DNA from: DATELY01 sp035276085
Lineage (GTDB): Bacteria > Pseudomonadota > Gammaproteobacteria > Steroidobacterales > Steroidobacteraceae
Assembly: GCA_035276085.1 (NCBI GenBank)
Contig: DATELY010000092.1
Span: 1 to 64,000, forward strand
Length of the DNA: 64,000 nt
Direction of reading: 5' to 3'
Under the pieces are notes generated by a model, which made no database searches, was not told where the DNA came from, and was given only the letters and a program-made list of their open reading frames with translations. This document shows, in pieces, positions 57,040 to 64,000 of the stretch. The translations under genes and the position numbers were made by a program. The number at the start of each line of letters is the position of its first letter. Within the stretch, counting starts at the first letter, position 1.

Positions 57040-59220
57040 ATGATTCTGGGCGTCGCACTCGATACTCCGCTGCGCTCGCTCTTCGACTATCGACCGCCGA
57101 GTGACGGGCTGGAAACCCGCATCAAACCTGGCCAGCGGCTGTGGGTGCCCTTCGGACGTCGCAAAGTGGTTGCAGTGGTCACCGAATGCCGCGAACGCTC
57201 GGCCGTGCCGACGCACAAATTGCGCGCGGCATTGAGCGTGATCGATACCGAGCCCGTCATCGATCCGGTGCTGCTGGATCTGCTCGTCTGGTCAGCGGAC
57301 TACTACCACCACCCGATCGGGGAAGTGGTCTTCGGTGCGCTGCCGCCGGCACTCCGAGCAGGAGCCGACCTGCATGCCACGACGACGCAATGGGAGATCA
57401 CGGCCGCGGATGGTCTCGAAGCTCTGCCGCCGCGCGCGAAGAAACTGCGAGCCGTCTTCGCGACCCTGGCGTCTCGGTCTGCCGCAGAAGAAGACCTGCT
57501 CGTTCCAGGGCAGCAAGCGTCGCTGCGCGAGCTCGAACGTCGCGGACTGGTTCGTCGGCGCGAGGTGGTCGCCGTGCCTCGACTCGATGACTCACCCGTC
57601 GCACGCGATGAGCCGCCGCCGTTGAACGATGCCCAAGCCCGCGCAGTGGGTGCGATTGAGGGCCGCTTGGGACGCTTCGAAACGCTCGTGCTCAAAGGCG
57701 TCACCGGCAGCGGCAAGACGGAGGTGTATCTGCAGTTGATCGCCGCAGTTCTCGCGTCGGGAGGCCAGGCACTCGTGCTGGTGCCTGAAATCGCACTCAC
57801 CCCGCAGCTGCTCGCGCGGTTCCGCGCGCGCTTCGGTAGCGGCATCGCTGTACTGCATTCGAACCTGGCCGGCGGCGACCGGGTGAATGCGTGGCGGGCA
57901 GCGCGCAGCGGCGAGGCGAGCGTCGTGATCGGCACCCGGTCGGCCGTGTTCGCTCCCCTGGCACGCCCCGGAATCGTCATCGTCGACGAAGAGCACGATG
58001 CCTCTTTCAAGCAGCAGGAGGGGTTTCGCTATTCCGGCCGCGATCTTGCGATAGCGCGCGCACAGCGCCACCGCATCCCGATCGTGCTGGGCTCGGCGAC
58101 ACCCGCGCTCGAAAGTCTCGCCCGCGCGCAACGCTCGCCGCAGAACTTGCTGTCGCTACCGTATCGAGCGGGCAATGCAGTCGCGCCGCGTGTGCAGCTG
58201 GTGGATCTGCGCCGACACGCAGCGACACACGGATTGGCCATGCCCGTGCTGCAGGCAATGCAGGAGCACCTTCGCGCCGGCGGTCAGATCCTGCTGTTCT
58301 TGAACCGGCGCGGCTATGCGCCTGTCCTGTTCTGCCCAGCGTGCGGGTGGGCAGCGACCTGTTTGCGCTGCGAATCGCGGCTCACCGTGCATCGGCGCGA
58401 TGGACAACTGAAGTGTCACCACTGCGCTGCCACGCACCCGCTGATCGACGTGTGTCCCTCGTGCAATGCGCCCACGAAACCGGTAGGCCAGGGCACCGAA
58501 CGCATCGAAGGTGCGCTGGAAGAGCTGTTTCCCGGCGTACCCGTCGCGCGCATCGACCGGGACAGCACGCGTCGCAAAGGCGCGCTCGAGGCAGAGCTGG
58601 AGCGTGTCCACACGGGCGCTGCCCGTATTCTCGTCGGCACGCAGATGGTGACCAAAGGCCATCACTTTCCGGACGTGAGCCTCGTCGTAGTCCTCAACGC
58701 AGACCAGGGACTGTTCAGCACGGACTTCCGGGCGAGCGAGCGACTCGCGCAAACGATCATTCAGGTCGCCGGTCGCGCCGGTCGCGCCGCGCGCGCCGGA
58801 GAGGTCCTGATTCAAACTGAATTTCCTCAGCATCCGTTGCTGCAGCATCTCATCACCGACGGGTACGAGGGCTTCGCGCAGGCCGCCCTTGCCGAGCGCG
58901 AGATTGCCAAATGGCCCCCGTACTCGCGCTTGGCACTGCTGCGCGCGGAGGCCACCCAACCGCAATTGGCGATGCAGTTCCTGAAGGCAGCTCGCGCCCA
59001 GGCGGCCGAGCTGATGGCAGGACCCGTACAGCTGCTCGGTCCGGCGCCTGCGCCCATGGAAAAGCGCGTCGGGCGGTATCGCGCGCAGCTGCTCGTCAAA
59101 GCGCCAGCACATGGTCCGCTACAACGCACGCTGAGCGCGTGGCTGCCGCTGCTTGCGCAACTGCCGGACGTACGTCGGGTGAAATGGTCGATCGATGTGG
59201 ATCCGCTGGAGTTGTTTTGA
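57040..59220 (+). CDS. priA: Primosomal protein N', replication restart helicase
   Basis: This 726-residue helicase (E. coli 732) restarts collapsed replication forks. Motifs include the N-terminal 3'-DNA-binding region (starting MILGVALDTPLRSLFDYRPP), Walker A KGVTGSGKTEVYL, the DEEH box IVDEEHDASFKQQ, a helicase IV-VI region (QVAGRAGRAARAGEVLIQT), and the zinc-binding Cys pairs (CPACGWAATCLRCESRL, KCHHCAATHPLIDVCPSCN). All are intact. It is followed directly by a repeat element (two bases after the stop) and argS, the same order as in Pseudomonas. Confidence 0.96.
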   Translation: MILGVALDTPLRSLFDYRPPSDGLETRIKPGQRLWVPFGRRKVVAVVTECRERSAVPTHKLRAALSVIDTEPVIDPVLLDLLVWSADYYHHPIGEVVFGALPPALRAGADLHATTTQWEITAADGLEALPPRAKKLRAVFATLASRSAAEEDLLVPGQQASLRELERRGLVRRREVVAVPRLDDSPVARDEPPPLNDAQARAVGAIEGRLGRFETLVLKGVTGSGKTEVYLQLIAAVLASGGQALVLVPEIALTPQLLARFRARFGSGIAVLHSNLAGGDRVNAWRAARSGEASVVIGTRSAVFAPLARPGIVIVDEEHDASFKQQEGFRYSGRDLAIARAQRHRIPIVLGSATPALESLARAQRSPQNLLSLPYRAGNAVAPRVQLVDLRRHAATHGLAMPVLQAMQEHLRAGGQILLFLNRRGYAPVLFCPACGWAATCLRCESRLTVHRRDGQLKCHHCAATHPLIDVCPSCNAPTKPVGQGTERIEGALEELFPGVPVARIDRDSTRRKGALEAELERVHTGAARILVGTQMVTKGHHFPDVSLVVVLNADQGLFSTDFRASERLAQTIIQVAGRAGRAARAGEVLIQTEFPQHPLLQHLITDGYEGFAQAALAEREIAKWPPYSRLALLRAEATQPQLAMQFLKAARAQAAELMAGPVQLLGPAPAPMEKRVGRYRAQLLVKAPAHGPLQRTLSAWLPLLAQLPDVRRVKWSIDVDPLELF

Positions 59221-59221
59221 T

Positions 59222-59297
59222 GGGCCTGAGGCCTGAGGCCTGGGACCTGAGGCTTGGGCCGGACGACACTCGACCCCAGGTCTCAAGTCCCAGGCCC
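59222..59297. repeat. Inverted repeat element (CCTGGGACCTGAGGC words)
   Basis: The left arm (about 59228-59257, GAGGCCTGGGACCTGAGGC) pairs with the right arm (59274-59297, CCCCAGGTCTCAAGTCCCAG) with a few mismatches. It begins one base after the priA stop and ends 39 bases before the argS start. It shares words with the copies at 1-31 and 30662-30767. Confidence 0.75.
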
Positions 59298-59335
59298 CCT
59301 TGCTAGACTTCGCACCCCGATTCCATCCCTCTGCC

Positions 59336-61024
59336 ATGAAAGACCAAATCGCCCAGCTCGTGCGCGCAGCCGTCGAGGCGTTGCGCGGCGACCTTCTCCC
59401 CGCCGATCTCGTCGTGCCCGAGATCGAGATCGAGCGCACGCGCGATCCTGCGCATGGCGACTTCGCCACGAACATCGCGCTGCGTCTGGCGAAGCCCGCG
59501 CGCCGCAATCCACGCGAAGTGGCGCAGAAGATTGCCGCTCATCTGGGCCAACACGCGCTCTTCACGAAGGTGGAAGCCGCGGGCGCCGGCTTCGTCAACT
59601 TCCACTGCTCGCCACAGAGCTATGCGGAGGAGCTCGAACGCATTCTCGACACCGGGGCGGCTTACGGATCCAGTGACGTCGGCCAGCGTCAGCGTGTGTT
59701 GGTGGAGTTCGTCTCGGCGAATCCAACGGGACCGTTGCACGTGGGGCACGGGCGACAGGCCGCGCTCGGCGATACGCTCGCTGCCTTGCTTGCCAGTCAG
59801 GGTTTCGACGTCACGCGCGAGTTCTACTACAACGACGCGGGCGTGCAGATTCACAATTTGGCCGTGTCCGTTCAGGCCCGAGCTCGCGGCCTGCAGCCGG
59901 GCGCGCCAGGTTGGCCCACGGACGCCTACAACGGCGAATACATCCAGGACATCGCGCAGGACTTTCTTGCGCGCAAGTCGGTGCAAGCGCTCGACGGCGA
60001 TGCGGTCACGGCCAACGGCGACGTGAACGACCTGGATTCGATGCGTCGTTTCGCAGTGGCCTACCTGCGCCGCGAGCAGGACATGGATCTGCAGGTGTTC
60101 GGCGTGAAGTTCGACGTGTACTACCTCGAGTCGAGTCTCTACAGCGACCGCAAAGTCGAGGGGGCCGTGCAGGGACTCATCGCGAGCGGCAAGACCTACG
60201 AGCAGGACGGCGCGCTCTGGTTGCGCACGACGGAATATGGCGACGACAAAGATCGCGTCATGCGTAAATCCGATGGCACCTACACCTACTTCGTGCCCGA
60301 CGTCGCCTATCACGTCACCAAGTGGGAACGCGGCTTCCAGCGCGCCATCAACATTCAAGGCAGCGACCATCACGGCACCATCGCTCGTGTGCGCGCGGGG
60401 TTGCAGGCACTGAACATCGGCATTCCGCAGGGCTATCCCGACTACGTGCTGCACAAGATGGTCCGCGTGATGCGCGGCGGCGAAGAAGTGAAGATCTCCA
60501 AGCGCGCCGGCTCCTACGTGACCGTGCGCGATCTGATCGAATGGGTGGGTCGCGATGCGGTGCGCTTCTTTCTGGCGTCACGACGCGCCGATACGGAGTT
60601 CGTGTTCGATATCGATCTGGCACTCGCGCAAAGTGAAGAGAACCCCGTGTACTACGTGCAGTACGCGCACGCTCGCGTGTGCAGCGTATTCCGGCAGCTG
60701 CGAGAAAAGGGGCTCGTTCACGATCGCGCACTGGGCGCACTGCACTTGAGCTTACTGACCGAGCCGCACGAAAAGGCGTTGATCCGCCGGCTGACAAGCT
60801 TCGGCGAACTGCTCGCGACCGCCGCGCGGGCGCTGGAACCGCATCAGGTCGCACACTTTCTGCGCGACGTAGCGGGCGACTTCCACACCTACTACAACGC
60901 GCAAAAATTCATCGTCGAAGATGCCAACCTGCGTAACGCACGCTTGAACCTCGTCGCCGCAACGCGCCAGGTCATCGCAAACGGTTTGCGATTGCTCGGG
61001 GTCAACGCGCCGGAGACGATGTGA
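59336..61024 (+). CDS. argS: Arginyl-tRNA synthetase
   Basis: This 562-residue class I synthetase charges tRNA-Arg. The N-terminal tRNA-D-loop-binding domain covers residues 1-90, the HIGH motif appears as PTGPLHVGHGRQA, the KMSKS equivalent as KISKRAG, and the C-terminal anticodon-binding domain ends VNAPETM. The start at 59336 is preferred; a TTG reading at 59300 lies in the repeat element. An inverted-repeat element begins nine bases after its stop. Confidence 0.96.
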   Translation: MKDQIAQLVRAAVEALRGDLLPADLVVPEIEIERTRDPAHGDFATNIALRLAKPARRNPREVAQKIAAHLGQHALFTKVEAAGAGFVNFHCSPQSYAEELERILDTGAAYGSSDVGQRQRVLVEFVSANPTGPLHVGHGRQAALGDTLAALLASQGFDVTREFYYNDAGVQIHNLAVSVQARARGLQPGAPGWPTDAYNGEYIQDIAQDFLARKSVQALDGDAVTANGDVNDLDSMRRFAVAYLRREQDMDLQVFGVKFDVYYLESSLYSDRKVEGAVQGLIASGKTYEQDGALWLRTTEYGDDKDRVMRKSDGTYTYFVPDVAYHVTKWERGFQRAINIQGSDHHGTIARVRAGLQALNIGIPQGYPDYVLHKMVRVMRGGEEVKISKRAGSYVTVRDLIEWVGRDAVRFFLASRRADTEFVFDIDLALAQSEENPVYYVQYAHARVCSVFRQLREKGLVHDRALGALHLSLLTEPHEKALIRRLTSFGELLATAARALEPHQVAHFLRDVAGDFHTYYNAQKFIVEDANLRNARLNLVAATRQVIANGLRLLGVNAPETM

Positions 61025-61032
61025 ATAGCGGG

Positions 61033-61154
61033 GTGACTGGTCGGCTGGCTTGCTGGTCTGCTGGCCAGAAAGATCTGCAGGAGAATCCAGTGACCGCAAG
61101 TACTGCCACAATCCTTCTGGCCAGCAGACCAGCTGACCAGCTAGCCAACTAGCC
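61033..61154. repeat. Inverted repeat element (GCTGGTCTGCTGGCCAGAA family), copy 1
   Basis: The left arm (61033-61074) and right arm (61111-61154) share long complementary stretches (GCTGGTCTGCTGGCCAGAA against TTCTGGCCAGCAGACCAGC), about 40 bases with a few mismatches. The interior has the word CGCAAGTAC (61095-61103). A second copy with the same interior word lies after the SPOR gene. Confidence 0.85.
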
Positions 61155-61160
61155 CTCCGC

Positions 61161-61718
61161 ATGGCTCGCGACTACAAAAACACCAAGCGCCGCGGCGGCG
61201 GCTCGGGGCTTCCCGGTTGGGTCGGCGTCCTCGTCGGGCTTGCGATGGGATTGAGCGTTGCACTGGGTGTGTATTTGTACGATCGCCGCCCCGAAGCACG
61301 GCGCGCTGCGCCCGAAGCGCCGCTTGCGCGCGATGAGGAAGCACCCGCTCAGAAACCTGCACCCGCCTCTCAGGAGGCCGAAACGGAATTCGAGTTCTAC
61401 GACATGCTGCCCAAGTTCGAAGTCGTCGTACCGGAAAGCGGCGGCGAAGTCGCTGTGCCCAACGCTGCCGAAGTGAACAAGCCCGGCGCTTACATCCTGC
61501 AGGCCGGTTCATTCCGTAACTTCGCCGACGCCGACCGCATGCGCGCGCTGATTGCGCTGCAAGGGGTCGAATCGAAGATTCAGAAAGTCACCGTCGACAA
61601 GGACACCTGGCACCGCGTCCGTATCGGCCCGATCAAGAATCTCGAAGCACTGGAAGAGACGCGCAGCAAGTTGCGCGCGGCGCAGATCGATGCGTTGGTG
61701 ATTCGGGTGGGGCAGTGA
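61161..61718 (+). CDS. FtsN-like SPOR-domain membrane protein
   Basis: This 185-residue protein has a short cytoplasmic basic tail (RDYKNTKRRGGG), one membrane segment (GWVGVLVGLAMGLSVALGVYLY), a Pro/Ala/Glu-rich linker and a C-terminal SPOR domain at about 105-185 (GAYILQAGSFRNFADADRM, WHRVRIGPIKN). SPOR domains bind denuded septal peptidoglycan and recruit proteins to division sites. Its position after argS matches the FtsN-type gene of Pseudomonas; hslVU, which usually follows there, is replaced by ntrX-ntrY in the opposite direction. It is flanked by two copies of a repeat. Confidence 0.9.
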   Translation: MARDYKNTKRRGGGSGLPGWVGVLVGLAMGLSVALGVYLYDRRPEARRAAPEAPLARDEEAPAQKPAPASQEAETEFEFYDMLPKFEVVVPESGGEVAVPNAAEVNKPGAYILQAGSFRNFADADRMRALIALQGVESKIQKVTVDKDTWHRVRIGPIKNLEALEETRSKLRAAQIDALVIRVGQ

Positions 61719-61730
61719 CGAGCTACGCTC

Positions 61731-61836
61731 GTCGGCTTGCTGGTCTGCTGGCTTGCTGGCCAGAAGGAACGGCGGCGAAACATCGCAAGTACAGTTCAGT
61801 GCCTTTCTGGCCAGCCGACCAGCCAGCCAGCTAGCA
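61731..61836. repeat. Inverted repeat element (GCTGGTCTGCTGGCCAGAA family), copy 2
   Basis: The left arm (61731-61770) and right arm (61800-61836) are complementary over most of their length (GCTTGCTGGCCAGAA with TTTCTGGCCAGCCGACCAGC). It begins 12 bases after the SPOR stop and has CGCAAGTAC inside (61783-61791), as in copy 1. The two copies flank the SPOR gene in direct orientation. Confidence 0.85.
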
Positions 61837-61845
61837 GAACCCCGC

Positions 61846-63207
61846 TCAATCCTCCGCCAGCTGCCTGAAGTCCACGCCCAGCGAGCGCAGCTTGCGATAC
61901 AGGTGCGTGCGCTCCATCCCCACCCGCTTGGCGAGCTGCCCGACCTTGCCGTTGCAGAGAATCAGTTGCTGCTGCAAATACGCGCGCTCGAAATGCTCGC
62001 GGGCTTCGCGCAGAGGCATCGCCAGCAGATCCTGCTTGACGAGTGGCTCGTTGGCCGCGCTTTGTGCGGCAAGCTCGCGCTCGATCTCTTCCAGGCGGAT
62101 CTCTTCATCGCCGCCCAGGATCAACAAGCGCTTCACGAGATTGCTGAGCTCGCGCACGTTGCCGGGCCACGGGTAATTGCGCAGTCGGTTTTGAGCCGCG
62201 ACGCTGAAGCGGCGAAAGGGCAATTGCTCTTCATCCACCAGACGATCGACGAAGTGGCGTAACAACTCCGGCACGTCCTGCGCGTACTCGCGCAGTGGCG
62301 GCACGTGCAACGTGATCACGTTGAGTTGCGACAGCAGTTCCATCCGCACCGGGCCCTGACTGTCGGTCAACAGCACGCGCGGTGACGAGGAGGTCAGAAT
62401 GCGGATGTCGAGCGGCACCGGAGACGAGCCGCCCACGCGCATGAAATTCTTGGCTTCGAGCGCAGCCAAGACGATGCCTTGCGCTGCGTGATTCAAATCC
62501 TCGAGCCCCTTGATGAACAGGAAACCGCCAGCGGCCTGTTCCAACACACCCGGCTGTACGACGCCGCGGACTTCGCTCCCGAGGAATGTCGTGCTGGCCA
62601 CTTCATCGCCGATGCCTGCGGCGACCACCGGGATGAACGGGCCCGCTGCGCGCGGGCTCAACGAATGGATGTAGCGCGCCAACGCTTCGCGTCCGGAGCC
62701 GGGTTCGCCAGTAATCAGTGCGGGTGCGGTGTGTGGCGCGATCTGTTGCGCTTGCGAGCGCAGGGCCTGCATGGGCCTGCTCTTGCCGATCGGGCCGAGC
62801 AACGGCGATGACAAGACGCGGCTTGGCTGACGCTTGTTGCGCGCGGATTCCAATGCGCGCTCCACCGTGCGAAGCAATTTGGCAAGCGAGAGCGGCTTCT
62901 CCACGAAATCGAAAGCGCCCAAGCGCGTCGCTTCGACCGCCGTTTCCACCGTGCCGTGACCGGACATCATGACCACCTGGGCACCGTTGTCCGCTTGCTG
63001 CCACTCGCGCAGCAAGGTGATGCCGTCGGCGTCGGGCATCCAGATATCGAGCAGCACCAGATCCGGGTTGTGCTCCGACCGCAGCGCGCGTGCCTGCGCG
63101 GCGTTGGCTGCGACTTCGACGTCGTAGCCTTCGTCCGACAGTATCTCTTGCAACAGTCCGCGGATTTCCGCCTCGTCGTCGACGACCAAGATGTGTGCTG
63201 CACTCAT
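61846..63207 (-). CDS. ntrX: NtrX-like response regulator with degenerate AAA+ domain
   Basis: This 453-residue regulator has a receiver (Asp54 in LVLLDIWMPDADG), a central AAA+ domain and a C-terminal Fis-type helix-turn-helix (ILCNGKVGQLAKRVGMERTH). The AAA+ part is unusual: Walker A reads GEPGSGRE at 167-174 (Lys replaced by Arg), the GAFTGA loop is missing, and the Walker B acidic pair is replaced (FLFIKGLED at 229-237). It therefore probably cannot activate sigma-54 as NtrC does, and may bind DNA as a repressor or classic activator. It overlaps ntrY by four bases. Confidence 0.92.
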   Translation of the reverse strand: MSAAHILVVDDEAEIRGLLQEILSDEGYDVEVAANAAQARALRSEHNPDLVLLDIWMPDADGITLLREWQQADNGAQVVMMSGHGTVETAVEATRLGAFDFVEKPLSLAKLLRTVERALESARNKRQPSRVLSSPLLGPIGKSRPMQALRSQAQQIAPHTAPALITGEPGSGREALARYIHSLSPRAAGPFIPVVAAGIGDEVASTTFLGSEVRGVVQPGVLEQAAGGFLFIKGLEDLNHAAQGIVLAALEAKNFMRVGGSSPVPLDIRILTSSSPRVLLTDSQGPVRMELLSQLNVITLHVPPLREYAQDVPELLRHFVDRLVDEEQLPFRRFSVAAQNRLRNYPWPGNVRELSNLVKRLLILGGDEEIRLEEIERELAAQSAANEPLVKQDLLAMPLREAREHFERAYLQQQLILCNGKVGQLAKRVGMERTHLYRKLRSLGVDFRQLAED

Positions 63208-64000
63208 GCTCGTTCCCTCCTCGTACCCGGACGCCGAAGCTCACGCCCCGCGAACATCGCCGCCACTGCGCTGGTCAGCGGCAGCTCGATGCAGATGCGG
63301 GCACCGCCTTCGCGGCGGTTCTCGGCACCGATGTGACCCCCATGTTCTTCGACTATTTTCTTGACGATCGCAAGTCCGAGACCCGTGCCTTTGACCTTCG
63401 TCGTGACGTAAGGATCGAAGACCTGACCAATGATATCGGCTCCGAAGCCAGGACCGTTGTCCTCTACCAGAATCTGCGCATAGCGCGCATCGCCATCCAC
63501 GATCAGCTGGGTGCGCACGAACAACTGCGGCTGCGCAGTGTGCTCGAGCGCTTCCATCGCATTAGTTAACAGATTGTGGATGATCTGTCGCAGGCGCCCA
63601 CGGTCGGCTTCGATCGGCGGCAGCTGCGGGTCCAACTCTAACCTGGGGCGACGCTGGAAATCCTGTGCCGAATACAGATCGGCCACCTCAGTGACGAGCT
63701 GGTTGAGATCCACAGGCGTCAAATCCATTGCCGGAGCCCGGGCGTATTCGCTGAAGGCGTTCACCATCTCCTTCATGGCCTCGACCTGCTGGACGATGGT
63801 GTGGGTCGAGCGATCCAGCACCAGGCCATCGGCCGCATTCATGTTCGGCAGCAGCTTGCGCCTCAGGCGCTCAGCGGAGAGCTGAATCGGCGTCAGCGGG
63901 TTCTTGATCTCGTGGGCGAGCCGGCGCGCCACTTCGCCCCAGGCCGCGTGGCGTTGCGCCTGGAGCAAGGTGGTTATGTCATCGAACACGATGACGTGAC
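63204..64000 (-). CDS. ntrY: NtrY-like sensor histidine kinase (partial)
   Basis: The window shows the last 265 codons or so of a large kinase; the 5' part lies beyond the right edge. Visible are the end of a PAS-like region (VFDDITTLLQAQRHAAW), the phosphoacceptor box (RLAHEIKNPLTPIQLSAERL) and the ATPase domain (N-box IIHNLLTNAMEAL, G-boxes EDNGPGFG and GTGLGLAIVKK). Reading continues open to the window end, so the start is not in view. NtrY usually has N-terminal membrane segments and HAMP/PAS domains. It is coupled to ntrX by an ATGA overlap. Confidence 0.9.
   Translation of the reverse strand, partial: HVIVFDDITTLLQAQRHAAWGEVARRLAHEIKNPLTPIQLSAERLRRKLLPNMNAADGLVLDRSTHTIVQQVEAMKEMVNAFSEYARAPAMDLTPVDLNQLVTEVADLYSAQDFQRRPRLELDPQLPPIEADRGRLRQIIHNLLTNAMEALEHTAQPQLFVRTQLIVDGDARYAQILVEDNGPGFGADIIGQVFDPYVTTKVKGTGLGLAIVKKIVEEHGGHIGAENRREGGARICIELPLTSAVAAMFAGRELRRPGTRRERA

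Noticed and set aside
55840..57216. A 458-codon minus-strand open frame
   Set aside because: Antisense to pntB and the priA start; no domain or ribosome site recognised.

Overview
The window looks like an ordinary chromosomal stretch of a GC-rich, free-living gammaproteobacterium, probably from the Xanthomonadales/Nevskiales/Steroidobacterales side of the class. This rests on the priA-argS-SPOR gene order, CbpA with CbpM, an NtrY-NtrX pair, an S46 peptidase, a DUF885 protein, a split PntAA/PntAB/PntB transhydrogenase and a GlyGly-CTERM-like exported protease. Genus and species cannot be fixed from the sequence alone. I see 54 supportable protein genes. I see no rRNA, tRNA, CRISPR array, insertion sequence or prophage.

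Layout. 0-4.3 kb: a cupin protein, a membrane-anchored TPR protein and a nitrate-sensor/antiterminator pair (nasS-nasT). 4.5-12.5 kb: a small outer-membrane barrel, a two-domain beta-oxidation enzyme, acetolactate synthase large and small subunits in an unusual divergent arrangement, a glutathione transferase, a quinone oxidoreductase and a P-II protein. 12.7-16.4 kb: a translationally coupled TetR/membrane-fusion/ATPase/permease exporter operon with a perfect 30-bp operator-like palindrome at its head. 16.5-20.5 kb: an exported zinc protease with a C-terminal sorting tail, TrxC, CbpA and CbpM. 20.5-30.6 kb (all minus strand): a lone receiver protein preceded by a structured leader ending in a terminator, a FixL-FixJ-like pair whose kinase keeps haem-binding PAS residues, single-chain pyruvate carboxylase, a diguanylate cyclase, a small unknown protein and gshA.

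30.7-38.1 kb (plus strand): an M81 (MlrC-like) peptidase, then a tight four-gene operon of ethanolamine-type permease, glutamine-synthetase-like ligase, aldehyde dehydrogenase and iron alcohol dehydrogenase. These fit a gamma-glutamylation route for ethanolamine or another amino alcohol. 38.2-53.4 kb: DUF2845, DUF885, MATE, thiolase, ferrochelatase, VOC, S46 peptidase, two YceI proteins around a cytochrome b561, fructosamine kinase with a 2OG-Fe oxygenase, DUF4124, a 5'-3' exonuclease and an HNH nuclease. 53.6-64 kb: pntAA-pntAB-pntB, priA, argS, a SPOR protein and ntrX-ntrY (ntrY cut by the window edge).

The most unusual non-genic signal is a set of intergenic inverted-repeat elements built from short reiterated words. 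At least eight lie in this window, in several sequence families, and almost all sit immediately downstream of a stop codon. The main systems worth testing are this 3'-end repeat population, the gamma-glutamyl amine operon, the haem-PAS FixL/FixJ locus with its extra receiver and leader RNA, the TetR operator, and an NtrX whose AAA+ core has lost its key catalytic residues.
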